A stretch of 64,000 nt of DNA from Petrosia ficiformis (GCA_947044365.1 OX345641.1:328501-392500), one strand, 5' to 3'; positions 37,332 to 52,366 are shown, counted from the stretch's first letter. The notes: generated from the sequence alone by a model not told the origin. Made by a program: numbers and translations.

Positions 37332-38592
37332 CATACATACGTACATACATACATACATACATACATACATACATACATACAGATTATCAGCCAGTGATCC
37401 ATTCTCAACTATTAACAGTGTAATATGGCAGGTTTATGAAAGGTATGTTAATAATAATCAGCTAGTGAGATTTTCATACGATATATTTATATATATAGTT
37501 GTGCATTTGTGATGATTCTGAATTCTGATGAGAACAGGATATTAGCGGAGAGTGTTTTATCCACTATTATACGTATTATTAATGATCATGTCTTGTCATT
37601 AGAACAAAGGATTGCGGAGGTGAGATATTATGTGCGGTATAGTCACAACCTGAAATACATTATTTAGGCATATTAGTACTCCCAGGAGCCCATAATGACG
37701 ATACCAGAAAGCATAAGAGTTTCTGGTCAACGTCATTATGGGCTCCTGGTACTCCTATGGTATAGACATTTTTCGTGTCATACATCATGGCCACTTTATA
37801 ATTATCGTGATTTGATGTCATGACATAACTATTATGTAGGTAGGTAGTTGGGTAGGTAGGTAGGTAAAAGTTTTATTTAGCCAGGGAGGTCTCATCAGCA
37901 AAAGAGCTGGTCTTCCTGAGAGCCCTGGTAAACAAACAAATACATAAATAAATGATTATAAGAAGAAAAAAAGATAAAAGAGGTAGAAGTGATAAGTAGA
38001 CATGAAGTACAAGATAAATAAATAAATAAATAAGTAAACAATGAATACAAGATTATATATTTTAAAAAACAATAATTAAAATGTGTGATTGATGTGGCGT
38101 GTCTTGTCTCCTTAGTTAGTGAGTTTCATAGTTTAGTGGATATGTAAATGAGTTTTTATACCAGTTAGTAAGAGGTCTGATAACATATAGTTTATCATGG
38201 TTTCGGCCTCTAGTGTGGATGTTGTAGGTAAAATGGTTATGAAGGTATGGTGGTGAAAGTTTATTGATTGGTTTGAAGGTGGATAATGCTCTTCGATATA
38301 GTCTCCATGTATATTTACTGTATTACTGTTATGAACATGATGGTAGACAAGATGCTATTATCAATGAGTTCAAAAATAAAATGTCCCTTCCACAATATTG
38401 TGATATATTAAATAACATTAGTTTTGATATTAGAGATTGTGATTATCTTCACCATCACAGATAATGTTGAAAGGTGAGAAGGTGTCTACCATTTTACATG
38501 TTCTTCTACCAAATGGACAACTCCTTTTCATGAATCATAAATTAATTAAACAATTTGAAAGAAAAATTGAAAATATTTTAACCACAAAATAA
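36238..38592 (+). CDS. AP5S1: AP-5 complex sigma subunit
   Basis: Small subunit of the AP-5 adaptor, which works with SPG11/SPG15 in late endosome-to-Golgi retrieval. Seven exons in phase (36238-36336, 36383-36433, 36923-37014, 37066-37095, 37383-37442, 37499-37619, 38461-38592) give 194 residues; human AP5S1 is 200. Matches to human: start MVFAFL with CRILYSAVYG, RKDQLMQVACRVQAEF, FRLSASDPFS..NSVIWQV, CAFVMILNSDENRILAESVL, INDHVLSLE and ILHVLLPNGQLLFMNHKLI. Exon 4 is 30 nt. Intron 6 (843 bp) contains a hairpin element and a LINE-like tail. This subunit is hard to detect by search, so the assignment rests on collinear motifs and length. Confidence 0.85.
37100..37380. repeat. GTAT/CATA tetranucleotide run in AP5S1 intron 4
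   Basis: TATGTATG units switch to ATACATAC units near 37150, so the run can fold back on itself. It ends directly at the exon 5 acceptor. Confidence 0.9.
37682..37749. repeat. Perfect inverted repeat (foldback element) in AP5S1 intron 6
   Basis: Arms of 19 bp (CCAGGAGCCCATAATGACG and its exact complement) enclose 30 bp, which itself contains the nested pair ACCAGAAA/TTTCTGGT. A one-armed relative occurs at 53709-53748 (and its duplicate at 63720). Confidence 0.85.
37845..38290 (-). mobile_element. LINE-like 3' end fragment, antisense
   Basis: Read on the minus strand, the frame encodes FKPINKLSPPYLHNHF then YNIHTRGRNHDKLYVIRP, a typical end of a non-LTR retrotransposon ORF2. A 3' tail follows with TGATGAGACCTCCCTGGCTA, AATAAAA and repeated ACCT. 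It is truncated upstream. Family (CR1/L2-like or other) not determined. Confidence 0.55.
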
Positions 38593-38749
38593 AATTTTAT
38601 TGAAACTAACTAATTATACATTCATAGAATCTAATTAATCTAACTAATTATATATTCATAGATTAGTGAGATAGTTTCCAGTCTATGAATAATAAATTAA
38701 CAACACTTAAATTATTATTTCATCAGAAACCTAAATACAATCCATTTGT

Positions 38750-41174
<2,425 letters not shown>

Positions 41175-41323
41175 TATCAACCAATAATAGTAAGAGCAGT
41201 GACTTACTGACAGACAATTAATTTAGGGGTGTGGTCACTAATTAATTAAAATTATTAATTATAATAAGTGGGTGTGGTTTTACTATTCACAGTTCACTCT
41301 GATCTGTTGTACAGCAACTATAT
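41175..41323. promoter_or_regulatory. Bidirectional spacer between AK2 and KICS2
   Basis: 149 bp between divergent starts. It contains CCAATAATAG near the AK2 start and two GGGTGTGGT CACCC-type boxes (near 41226 and 41270). Role inferred. Confidence 0.5.
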
Positions 41324-44300
41324 ATGGCGATTAGAAATTATCAAAAAGGTGTGTCAATTACCTGTATGTATATATATATGATGTGTATATTATTACTGTT
41401 GTATTTGTTCATTAGGGGGTGTGTCTAGTGGGAGGGGCTTTATGAACTCGGAGTATGTCTGTGTAGGTACTCCGGAAGAAACAGTTCTAGAGACTTACTT
41501 TGTAATGCTGTCTAAATTTAATTTCGAAAGAGCTAAGGAACAATGTGTATGTATGTAATTATTATCATATATTATAGTCAGAACCTTGCGGATCGAAGTA
41601 CATACACATATGTAGCAATTAAGTAAATGGGTGGGGCCCCACTAGGCTAGTATTTATGTATGTACACATGTACATATGTGTATATCTAAATATTTATGTA
41701 TACAGTATATTACTTTACATGATAATAATAATAAAATAATTACCTTATAATAGTACACGATCTGCATTGATAATGAGATTGGTAATTATTATTGGCCATT
41801 ATTTCTAGTATTGGTATCGGTTATTTCTGAATGATGTAACTGATATTGTAATAAATGTACTAATAATGTCATTTCTTGTGATTATAACATCATTAATTGC
41901 TTTTATGATAATCATAATTATTGAGAAGAGCTCAGATAGAATCTTAAACAAGAAGGAAGATATAATATTGGATCAGCATCAGTTACTGGAATACTGATAA
42001 AATCTCTTCTCAGTGCATCACTACTAATAAGTGTGTAATTATGTTTTGTTTATAGGAAAAAGAGCGCGAAAGTAAAAGTGGATTGGGTGGTACTAACTGG
42101 TGTGAATTTATGAATCTGTTGTGTAGATTAGCAATAGCTGAAATGAATTATTATAATTTGAACTTTGTGGAACGAAGCTGGCTTAAAAGAGAAGTAAGAA
42201 CGAATTAATAACCATCCATTCATCTATCCATCTATCCATCCATTCATCTATCCATCTCTCCATCCATCCATCCATTCATCTATCCATCCATCCATCCATC
42301 CATTCATCTATCCATCTCTCCAGCCAATCATTTATCCATCTATCCGCCATACATCTATCTATCCATCCATCCAGCCATACATTTCTCCATTTATTCATTT
42401 ATCCATTTATCTCTTCATCCATCCACCCATTTGGCCTTCATCAATCTATCCATTCTTCTCTCTCTATACCTCATGTAATTATCAATAATTAGCCTCTTCG
42501 TACAACTTATGAAATCTTACTTCAAGAATTCAAGAAAGTTCATGAAGTATATTTTCATGGAAGAGGAGGAACAGACTTCTCATGGGAGAAGAGAATGACA
42601 GAATTACTGTCATCAATAATGGAATATGTAATAGCAAGAAAAGATATGATTGACTTGTATCCATAGTAACCAAATAATGATATACTTGTATCCATAGTAA
42701 CCAAATAATGACGTGTGTTACATATACTTGTATCCATAGTAACCAAATAATGACATGTACTTGTATCCATAGTAACCAAATAATGACATGTGTTACATAT
42801 AGTAATAAGACTACTAAATTTTCTAATGTTACTATTAATAGTAACAGGTTTAATGTTTGATTCTATTAATAGTAACAGGTTTAATATTTGATTCTATTAA
42901 TGGTAACAGGTTTAATATTTTATTCTATTAATAGTAACAGTTTTAATGTTTGATTCTATTAATAGTAACAGGTTTAATGTTTGATTCTATTAATAGTAAC
43001 AGGTTTAATATTTGATTCTATTAATGGTAACAGGTTTAATATTTTATTCTATTAATAGTAACAGTTTTAATATTAATAATTTATGTTACTATTAATAGTA
43101 GTACTGAACTATAATTAGTTATAAAGGTTTGGATATTCAAGATAGTTGCTTTATTAATCATCACCATAGTGACCGTGTCTTAAAGGATATTCGTGAAAGA
43201 CACAATGAAGGATTTAGACACACCTACCTGAAACCAATTTATCAATGTTACTGGTAATAATGAACAGTTCATCTATCTATCCATCCATACACTCATCCAT
43301 CCATTCATCTATTCATCCATCCATCCATCCTTACACTCATACATCCATCCATTCATCCATCTATCCATCCTCCATCCATTCATATACTCATTCATCCATC
43401 CATCCATTCATCCATCCATACACTCATCCATCCATTCATCCATCCATCCATCCATCCATCCATCCATACACTCATCCATCCATTCATCCATCCATCCATC
43501 CTTACACTCATCCATCCATTCATCCATCTATCCATCCATACACTCATCCATCCCATTCACCCATTCGTCCATCCATCCATCCATACACTCATCCATCCAT
43601 TCATCCATCTATCCATCCATACACTCATCCATCCATCCATACACTCATCCATCCATTCATTCATTCATTCATCCATCCATACACTCATCCATCCATTCAT
43701 CCATCCATCCATCCATACACTCATCCATCCCATTCACCCATTCGTCCATCCATCCATCCATACACTCATCCATCCATTCATCCATCTATCCATCCATACA
43801 CTCATCCATCCATCCATACACTCATCCATCCATTCATTCATTCATTCATCCATCCATCCATTCATCCATCCATCCATCCATCCATCCATCCATACACTCA
43901 TCCATCCATTCATCCATCCATCCATCCTTACACTCATCCATCCATTCATTCATCCATCCGTCTATTCATTCATATATCATAATATATTTTAGGTCAGAGG
44001 TAGGGATTTTATCAGATTTGATGAAAATTCAGCATCAACTATCAAATTGGGACTTTCTTCAAGTCACTCTTTCTGTTCAGTCATCACACTCTAAATTATC
44101 GTCATGGTGTGGAGTACATCATCCAGGAGTACAAGTACACTATTATATTAATATATTATAGTAGTTTTACATGAGAACATTTGAGTATTGTACATATGTA
44201 TATGTTTATTTATATTCTATTTATATTCGTATCCATAGTTACCAGATTCAACTCCAAGGTTACCATCAATTCGTTCTCGTCCAGTTCCTCAAAATGTTCC

Positions 44301-46562
44301 ATCATCATCAACTCCACCACTGTACAAATGGCTTTGTACGTTTCACAATTCATTATTAGCTAAGGTAAATACCTCTACTCCATCTAATACACACTTATGA
44401 CATATGTTCTATGGTTGCACCTATTCCAATACAGGTATCTCATATGTACCTATATTATAGATATAGGCTGAGTGTCAGTATAGGCAATAGAATAATTAAC
44501 ATTGTACCCATGTGTGTATGAATAAGTACAGATATTTCACACATATGATGATATGAGATCGGATTTGATTTGAATAATGAAATATATGTGTATAGATTGT
44601 AAATGCAGTTAAACTATTTTTACTCCTCCTCTTCCTCCTCCACTTTCTCCTCCTCTTCCTCTTCTTCCTCCTCCTCTACTTTCTCCTCCTCCTCCTCCTC
44701 CTCTTAATACAGTTCACGCTATATTTCTATCAGATATTAGGTGATAATGGAGTATTGAATAATGTAAAAGGTTTACATTCTAAATTTGAAACAGACTATA
44801 TACAAAGGTTAGAATGGCATTATTTAATGAGGGGTTGTGACATCATTTTAATGAGGGCGTGGCATTATTTTAATGAGGGGTGTGTTATAAAAAATTGTTG
44901 ATCATTTCAAATTAAACTATTACCTTTACACATAATATATACTAGTTATTAATTGGTTCTGTCCATCTTCTCTGTTATGCAAAACATTTCGGTGAATGAC
45001 TTCACGGTAATTAAAACATCTTTTAAAAACTTCAAAAAACATTAGTTGTGTAAGAATGGATGTTACCTTGCAGTGCTAATGTAGTTCACAATATTTATAA
45101 TTCCTATTACCTGTTTACAATAGTCCACCATTTTGCTCTTTATATGATGGTACATGTATGTAGAGTTCAAGATAACCTCTACTTGGTAATATAATAATCT
45201 CTACTCCTCTGTAGATTCCATTCTCTTGTGCAGACTACTAACACATCATGTGTCTGTCTAATATTTGATTCTAATGGTATTGAAGGTTTTCAAGGACCAG
45301 AGTATCGTCTGCCTGGATCTCCTAACATGGTATTAACAGGTCTTAATTCTTATCCTACAATGATATCCATACCTCAAGTAAGACATTATTAAATGATAAT
45401 TTTAATATTAGTAGTACTATTTGTCCATCCATTGTATCCAGTACAATGGTTTACCATTTGTCCATTATACCAGTACAATGGTTTACCATTTGTCCATTGT
45501 ATCCAGTACAATGGCTTACCATTTGTCCATTATATTCAGTACCATTGTATCCAGTACAATGGCTTACCATTTGTCCATTATATTCAGTACAATGGTTTAC
45601 CATTTGTCCATTGTATCCAGTACAATCGTTTACCATTTGTCCATTATATCCAGTACAATGGTTTACCATTTGTCCATTATATCAGTACAATGGTTTACCA
45701 TTTGTCCATTATATTCAGTACAATGGTTTACCATTTGTCCATTATATCCAGTACAATGGTTGTCCATTTGTTAATTGTATAGGATTTTGATTTCCTACCA
45801 CACAAAGCTAATATTGTCAGTATGATAATGTCACGAGGATTGAGCTCTCCTAGTACCGGACTTAGTACTCATCATGATACTAAACTATACTGTACATACC
45901 ATTTAGCACAGGTTAGTCACATGACATTACAAATAACATGTTAATAAATCACATGACATTACAAATGACATGTTAGTTAGTCAGTCACATGAAATGAAAT
46001 TTGCGTAAAATGACACTTGTAAACTAATATTGAGATAGTCCTTTATCATCTCATAGTCCTTTTTCATGAGATGATAAGTATTGCCACATTTGTAGTCATG
46101 TGCTAGTCACATGTTAATCAACTGACATGTACATTACAGGTTGATCCCAGAGTAACATTAGTGGCTGTATTATCTACTACTACATCAAGAACAAGAGAGA
46201 GAGATTCTCCAGTAGTGACAACATTAACAGGTAGTGATATAGTTAAAGTACCCGTATTACTGGTCTGATTCATAGTGACATACGTAGACTAGATAGAGTG
46301 ATGTACAAGTATACACAAATACAGTAATGTTGATGTCTTTGATACACACATCATAATAATAACCAACTGCTGTGGTCTATTGTACAGTGCTTTTAAAATA
46401 ACATCTCTTTCCTTATTCATTCACCAAATATAAAACAAGCATCTTCGTCGATACACACTTGTTAATTCCATATATCATGTATCATGTTAAAATACCATTT
46501 TTCTCACAGATCTGGTTTCAAGATTACGATTACATCACATTGTACAAATATTAAAATCATGA
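41324..46562 (+). CDS. KICS2: KICSTOR complex subunit 2
   Basis: Subunit of KICSTOR, which tethers GATOR1 to lysosomes and is needed to turn mTORC1 off under starvation. Twelve exons in phase (41324-41348, 41416-41546, 42056-42193, 42493-42665, 43119-43253, 43993-44134, 44239-44364, 44734-44807, 45215-45377, 45783-45911, 46140-46230, 46510-46562) give 459 residues; human is 445. Collinear matches: [93 protein letters not shown] and [13 protein letters not shown]. The family occurs in animals and some relatives but not in yeast. Exon 4's donor is tandemly repeated. Introns carry ATCC and CATC tracts. Confidence 0.9.
42208..42440. repeat. ATCC tetranucleotide tract in KICS2 intron 3
   Basis: Repeated CATCCATCTATCC and CATTCATC units between exons ending at 42193 and starting at 42493. 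Confidence 0.9.
42653..42790. repeat. Tandem copies of the KICS2 exon 4 donor region
   Basis: ACTTGTATCCATAGTAACCA with AATAATGA occurs four times, at 42653, 42684, 42726 and 42759. The first spans the true exon/intron junction (ATCCATA then GTAACC). Confidence 0.9.
42815..43090. repeat. Tandem array with ATTCTATTAATAGTAA core in KICS2 intron 4
   Basis: Seven or eight units of GATTCTATTAATAGTAACAG and GTTTAATGTTT. The core equals the reverse complement of the AK2 intron array core. Confidence 0.9.
43260..43980. repeat. 720-bp CATC/CACTCATC tract in KICS2 intron 5
   Basis: ATCCATCCATCCATACACTC units; a block of about 180 bp containing CATCCCATTCACCCATTCGT is itself duplicated near 43550 and 43730. 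It creates a spurious 245-codon open frame. Confidence 0.92.
44625..44705. repeat. CTC/CCT pyrimidine run in KICS2 intron 7
   Basis: TCCTCCTCTTCCTCCTC-type run just upstream of the exon starting at 44734; it may double as an extended polypyrimidine tract. Confidence 0.8.
45420..45775. repeat. About 35-bp tandem array in KICS2 intron 9
   Basis: About ten units of CCAGTACAATGGTTTACCAT with TTGTCCATTATAT, running up to the acceptor of the exon at 45783. Confidence 0.92.
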
Positions 46563-46951
46563 TTAATTATTAAACAACAATTTAGTCGGAAATGTTTCCA
46601 TGGTAACCATGACAATAATAGTCATAATGTTTGTATTGTGGAAGAGATATTTTATTCTTGAACTTATTCAATTCATTGATAATAGCATCTTTTCTACCAT
46701 ATAAAATATATAGATGTATGATCTTATGGTTATGTTGGTGATTATTACTTCAAACTTTGTACACTGCCCAATGAAGTAACCATGACAACCAGTCAATATT
46801 GCATGTCATGAGTGTTGCGATCATTAATAGATCCACTGCAATAATGAACCACGTTTGTATTTGTGCCTGTCATTTTCGCTTCATTATAAATCAAAATATT
46901 TTGATATCAAAAAAATCCTAAATGCAAGCTGTTCCAAATTTTAGAACTTGA
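46563..46951. other. Convergent KICS2/RPLP0 3' intergenic region
   Basis: 389 bp of AT-rich sequence between two stop codons. AATAAA-like strings are present but nothing else was recognised. Confidence 0.6.
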
Positions 46952-49695
46952 TCAATCGTCAAACAAACCTGAAAAGGAATAGTTGTCATGACAACCATAT
47001 TAGACATCACATGATAAGAGTCTTACCAAATCCCATATCATCATCAGACTCCTCTTCGCTTTCTTCTTTCTTCTCTTCAACAACTTCAACTTCTGTTTCT
47101 TCAACTACAACAGTGGAGGCAAAAACAGCTGCAAATGCTTCTGGATCAGCTATGATAGCTTTAGCCTTGATGAAATAGAATATGAGAATGTACATGTACA
47201 AACATGTATATAGGGCTGGCATTCATTCACACCATACCTGTTCAGCTTGTTTGAATGTGATGTCTGTTGCTATGGCAACAGCAAGAAGATTCTGGGGAAA
47301 TGGAAGGATAGAAAGATAGATAGATGATGAATGGACATTTGGTGGGTGGATGGAATGTTTAATGTTATTACAAGTCTAAATACTAAACTGGAGATTAAAC
47401 AGAATTACACACAACCAGATTACTGTAATCCTTCGTCTATACAGGTGAGAAGCTACAGAGTTCTCTTAAATAGGGGAACAAAAGTGATGAACTAATACAT
47501 ATTGAATAAAGTTAATGAGTACACAGTGTGTGTATATAACTAGATACCTACAAGGAGGTACTGTACCCACCACAAAGAGCAGTATAAATATAACCAAATT
47601 TGGCATTAAGCAAGTGATGTCAAATTTAATGCCAAGTGATGTGAAACTTAATGCACATAATGGCCAACTATTGATAAAACGCAGTATAATACCTTAAACC
47701 CATTAACAATTGAATGAGGTACTGATGCAACAGTCGGATATCCAATCTGAAGAGACACAGCAGCGACATTGGTGACTCCCTGAAAAATTAAGAGATTGTA
47801 TACATCATTAACTACCTGTAACTAATAGAGAATTGAAAACTTTGGGATGGCCTCATAGTAGGTAAGGGGTATATCAATCACATGATAATCACATGATCTC
47901 AGATAATACATGCATAATAATAATCACAGGCATTTGTAATGGAGACAGAACTAATAAATATATTAATACCTCGGTGAATCGTTTCAACAGATCTTCATCT
48001 GATATATCAAGAATAGATGGAGGGAAGACAGCACCAGAGTCATATACTATATATAATAATGGAATATGTAAGAATGCGAAAACCCAAAGTGTCTACACCA
48101 ACTACTAAGTCAGGATGGTTACTAAGTATACTAGAATCAATGTCAGGGTGTCAATACATTAAACAAACCACTTCCATACATACAGTACAAGTATCTACAA
48201 CGCTATAAAGCAAAAGACACAGTAGCTGTACTTGTATAGCACCCCCGAAGTATGGTACCATGGGCATGGTGTCTCCCCCACCCTTTTAAACCTTGCATTG
48301 AAAAACTAATATTTGTAATTGACCACTGTTAACTACACATCATATACCATTGATACACTCCTCTACACTTAGTATTTATCCTGTGGACATACTTATAAAT
48401 CATCGTTATCATTAACTATACCTTGAAACACTTTAAGACCATATGAGAATGGATATATCTTCAACATCTGAAGAAGAGTTGCTTCAGATGCTCCAACTTT
48501 CTCGTCTTTTTTAATGAGATGAACTTTATTCTAAAAAATAGTGAGATGAATATGTGAACTGGAAACATTATGTGCCCATGTGATATTCAGAGAAGACTAT
48601 TTATATATAATTATATATATCAAATGTTGTACGTTTGTCACTCAATGTGAGGCAACCCTTCTCTATAATATACACTTGCTACTGTACTCATATGAAGCCA
48701 ACAACTAGTCTCCTTGTACATAGTTAGTTAGCTTCCTGTACAAAACAAACGGCAGTTACAAGTGAGAGGGCTATACCTCACAAATCAAGTATTGTTTTTT
48801 CATAGTTTGTAGTCACATTATAAATACATACCAATATTTCAATAGTTCCTTTAGAGATTTTGGTTGCAATCTGAAGCGCTTGGAAAAATGATGTCTTTTC
48901 GGGTCCGAGTCCCGTGTTTCCAGGTGGTATGAATACATCAATTGGTGCCAATGCACCAGCTTTAGCAGGAGCAGCAACCTAACATACCATATATACTCTA
49001 ATAAATGGTACACATAGTACTTCAATACATACATGTATAATTATTATGAAAAATATTGTAAATGTATAATAAGAGTATATATGGTAGTACCTATTATGAA
49101 GGTATGTACTATGTAGGTACAACTACCACACATAATGAAGTTGCATATACCATATATATTCTAATTACAAGTACACTTAAAATGTTTATATTAGCTACAT
49201 CAGAAGGAAGGCAGCAATGGTGTTATCATCAAATGATATCAGAATGATATTATATCCATTGATTCATCACATGTAACAGGGAATAAAATATATTCCTTAT
49301 TAAGAGTACACACAACATAAAACTAATATCGAAATTCACATAGAGAAGTAATGTACCTTGTTTTCTTCCAGAGTGTCTCGAATATCTTTCAAATCTTCAT
49401 CAGTGAATACAAACCCAACATTACCTTTCACATGAGGAAGAAGTTTCTCTAATTGTGGATGACTATCGACCAAACCTCGAATTATTTTCCTAAAATATGT
49501 TACCATTAGCAACCACTATATCATTTATTAGATTTCTCACTTAATTGTGGTATTCTTTCCCATTAGAGCGACACCTTTCCCACGGAGGGACATTCGTATC
49601 TGCTGCATTTGTTTGGAACCAACATTGTCAGCACCAACAATAAATATCCTTGGATACTCGCTGAGAAGAGACTACAAAGATGTCATTAATATGAC

Positions 49696-49739
<44 letters not shown>

Positions 49740-49809
49740 ACATGAAAAAACTTACTATAAGTCTCTCTGCATAATTAGCCTTCCACGTAGCTCTGTCTTC
49801 CCTGCCCAT
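46952..49809 (-). CDS. RPLP0: 60S acidic ribosomal protein P0
   Basis: uL10, base of the ribosomal P-stalk that recruits translation GTPases. Ten exons in phase (49756-49809, 49541-49671, 49357-49489, 48832-48978, 48422-48530, 47970-48046, 47693-47779, 47238-47291, 47027-47165, 46952-46968) give 315 residues; human is 317. Signatures: [115 protein letters not shown]. An Ala/Val/Glu hinge and the stalk tail ESDDDMGFG then LFDD close the protein. The last exon is only 17 nt and carries LFDD; it is essential for the conserved C-terminus. Head-to-head with ESD (188 bp). Confidence 0.97.
49068..49166. mobile_element. Small inverted-repeat element in RPLP0 intron 3
   Basis: Ends AAGAGTATATATGGTAG and ACCATATATATTCTAATT are imperfect inverted repeats about 100 bp apart. 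The same terminal sequence occurs at about 48985, 4225 and 4325. Candidate short MITE; target duplication not clear. Confidence 0.5.
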
Positions 49810-49961
49810 CTTCAGTGAGAGTCAAGGATAGCCTCTTGGGTTTAAAGAACTCTAAAGAAGTGTAAATAAATGTGAGGAAATATGTACACAACCACTTACA
49901 AGCTAACAGAGAAAGACCTTGCACAATACTGTGTAACTATAAACACGTGTTTTGTGCTCAA

Positions 49962-49975
49962 CTGCGCATGCGCAG
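49962..49975. promoter_or_regulatory. Palindromic NRF1-type site, RPLP0/ESD promoter
   Basis: Perfect 14-bp palindrome CTGCGCATGCGCAG, 22 bp before the ESD ATG, in the spacer shared with RPLP0. It matches the NRF1 consensus. The duplicate copy is at 59973-59986. Confidence 0.65.
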
Positions 49976-49997
49976 ATCTTGGAAGTAGAAAGACAAC

Positions 49998-50846
49998 ATG
50001 GCTGCACCTGAGCTTGTGAATAGTTTCAAATGTTTTGGAGGTTTCCAGAAGGTTTTCAAGCACGAAAGCAAAGTTCTCAAATGCACTATGCATTTCTCAA
50101 TCTACCTTCCATCTCAGGCAGAAGAAAGCAAAGTACCAGTGATATATTACCTGTCTGGTCTGACTTGTACTCATGAAAATTTCATCCATAAAGCTGGTGC
50201 ACAAAGGTCTGCAGAAGAATACGGAGTTGCCCTCGTGGGTCCTGATACAAGTCCCAGAGGATGCAATATTGAAGGTGAAAACGACAGCTATGATTTTGGT
50301 AGTGGCGCAGGATTCTATGTTGATGCCACAGTAGAAAAATGGAAGACTAATTACAACATGTATTCGTACATAACTCAAGAGCTACCAAAAATTATAGAAG
50401 CAAATTTTCCAGTAGATCCTTTGCGTAAATCAGTAATGGGTCATAGTATGGGTGGACATGGAGCATTGATTTGTTTCTTAAAAAACCCTGGCGTTTACAA
50501 GTCAGTATCTGCTTTTGCGCCCATTGCAAACCCTTGTGAAAGTAAGTGGGGGACAAAAGCATTTTCTGGGTACCTTGGTCCAAATAAGGAATCGTGGAAA
50601 ACATGGGATGCAACTGAACTTGTTAAAAATTTTGAAGGACCTATAACATCATATATCTTAATAGACCAGGGACGTGATGATCAGTTCATTCAGGACTTGT
50701 TTGGTGAGACATTTGTTGAAGCTTGTAGAGGTAATAGTGTTCCTGTGGTATATCGATTACAGGAGGGGTATGATCACAGCTATTACTTCATCAGTACTTT
50801 TGTAGCAGATCACGTAAAGCACCATGCAGAAGCAATGAAACAATGA
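49998..50846 (+). CDS. ESD: S-formylglutathione hydrolase / esterase D
   Basis: Hydrolyses S-formylglutathione to formate and glutathione, the last step of glutathione-dependent formaldehyde detoxification; cytosolic. Single uninterrupted exon of 282 residues, the same length as human ESD. Alpha/beta-hydrolase fold: [13 protein letters not shown] (oxyanion), [16 protein letters not shown] with nucleophile Ser150, DQGRDDQF (Asp near 227) and YDHSYYFI (His260). The start is the only ATG after the promoter palindrome and begins MAAPELV. Lack of introns is notable beside intron-rich neighbours. Confidence 0.97.
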   Translation: MAAPELVNSFKCFGGFQKVFKHESKVLKCTMHFSIYLPSQAEESKVPVIYYLSGLTCTHENFIHKAGAQRSAEEYGVALVGPDTSPRGCNIEGENDSYDFGSGAGFYVDATVEKWKTNYNMYSYITQELPKIIEANFPVDPLRKSVMGHSMGGHGALICFLKNPGVYKSVSAFAPIANPCESKWGTKAFSGYLGPNKESWKTWDATELVKNFEGPITSYILIDQGRDDQFIQDLFGETFVEACRGNSVPVVYRLQEGYDHSYYFISTFVADHVKHHAEAMKQ

Positions 50847-50939
50847 CATTAAATGTTTTGTATGAGCAACATATAATGATAATTTTTTTTTTGTTGAGTT
50901 GTGTGGTTGTAACTAATAATTATTAGGGGGTGTGGCTCA

Positions 50940-52366
50940 ATGGCCCTGCTGAGTTCTTCAAGGAGATTCCTGTCCTTTGCTTTTAAACCAGTTTCTCTAA
51001 TTAGAGTCCATAAGGTACCTTTATGTGGAACGGGTAGTTACAGTGTCATGCGAGGTTTTTCAACTAACAGATCTAGACGCTGGAGAATGTCAACCACTAA
51101 ACTGCCCTGGAGGTCCATATACATATCTAGTTCATTAATGTTCACAATTCCAACCATCATTAATAGAAAAGGTATATATATCATCTATGTATATATGAAA
51201 CATAAATATGGTAGCACACTACTATAAACAGGAAAAGACTCAAGAAGATTTTAAGAACCTTATCATTTATATATCGTACACTTTTACTTCTAGATATGAA
51301 ATTTACTCCAAAGTTTCCATCTGATGTTCCAATGGAGAAGACTAGTAGAATGATGTTATCAGATGATACCAACCCAATGGGTAATGTACATGGAGGTACA
51401 ATATTGAAATTAATGGAACAGACTGGACATATCATCTCAATGAGACATTGTAACCAGAATGGGAAGCCCGATAACAAAGTCATAACTGTACTAGCACGTA
51501 TGGAGCATACTGACTTTCATTTGCCTATGTATGTAGGAGAAGTGGCTCACGTACAAGGCTTAGTGACCTTCACTTCTGAATACTCGCTGGAAGTGACTCT
51601 TGATGTGTGGGCTGAGAATGTTATAACAGGTTCTAAACGTCATACTAATTCAGCTAGACTATGGTATGTAGCAATTCCTGCTGATGTAAATGATTTAGCG
51701 AGCAAATTCAGACCTGTATCAATACCTCCATTAACTGGTTTATCTAAAGAAGAGATGGATTCTGGTAAGAAACGTTATGAGGCTCAGAAAAGAGCACGAA
51801 AGTTGGAGGAGGAAATGGTAGGAAAGGAAGACTTTAAAAGATATCGATCTGTTGGATCCGAGGAACCAGAATCAGGCTCAGTTTCAGAATCAGGCTCGGT
51901 TTCAGCATCTTTCACAACACTTACAAATGTTGTTTTACCGTCTGACTGTACACTATCTGGTCACATGATGGGCGGAGCTTTAATGAAAATGCTGGACACA
52001 GCTGCTGGTATTTGCGCTGCAAGGCACTGCAAATCTCCAGCTGTTACTGTCTCTTTAGATGCAATTAATTTTCATAGTCCCATTTTGCTTGGAGAGGTTG
52101 TTCTGGCAAATGCTCAGGTTGTATTCACTAGTGCAAAATCAGTTATTATTGAAGTTGTTTGTGAAGCCAAAGGGTTGAAGTCAAATAGAGATAGAGTTAC
52201 AAATACAGCCTATTTTACATTTGTATCCATTAATGAAATTGGGCAAGCTCAGAACGTACCACAGCTAAAAGTAACCAATGAAGAGGAGAAGAGAAAATTC
52301 TCTTTAATGAAGCAAATTTATGTGGAGAAAAAGAAAAGAAGAATTGCTGAATCCCAAAAAAACTAA
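50940..52366 (+). CDS. ACOT7: ACOT7-like double-hotdog acyl-CoA thioesterase, mitochondrial form
   Basis: Hydrolyses long-chain acyl-CoA to fatty acid and CoA. Two exons (50940-51171, 51294-52366) give 434 residues. Residues 1-50 (MALLSSSRRFLSFAFK and so on) are Arg/Ser-rich without acids, a probable mitochondrial presequence. Hotdog 1 has DDTNPMGNVHGGTILKLME (Asn near residue 104 at the catalytic position). Hotdog 2 has PSDCTLSGHMMGGALMKMLD and AGICAARHCK. A GKKRYEAQKRARK linker and VPQLKVTNEEEKRKF tail match ACOT7. The second exon alone would make a 356-residue form starting MKFTPKF. 93 bp downstream of ESD; a GGGTGTGG box sits just before the ATG. Confidence 0.92.

Noticed and set aside
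38264..38464. 66-codon plus-strand frame before the last AP5S1 exon
   Set aside because: Partly overlaps the LINE-like tail and ends at the acceptor; not needed for, nor in phase with, the AP5S1 model.
43245..43982. 245-codon plus-strand frame rich in SIHP
   Set aside because: Translation of the CATC tract in KICS2 intron 5; only its first few codons belong to the end of an exon.
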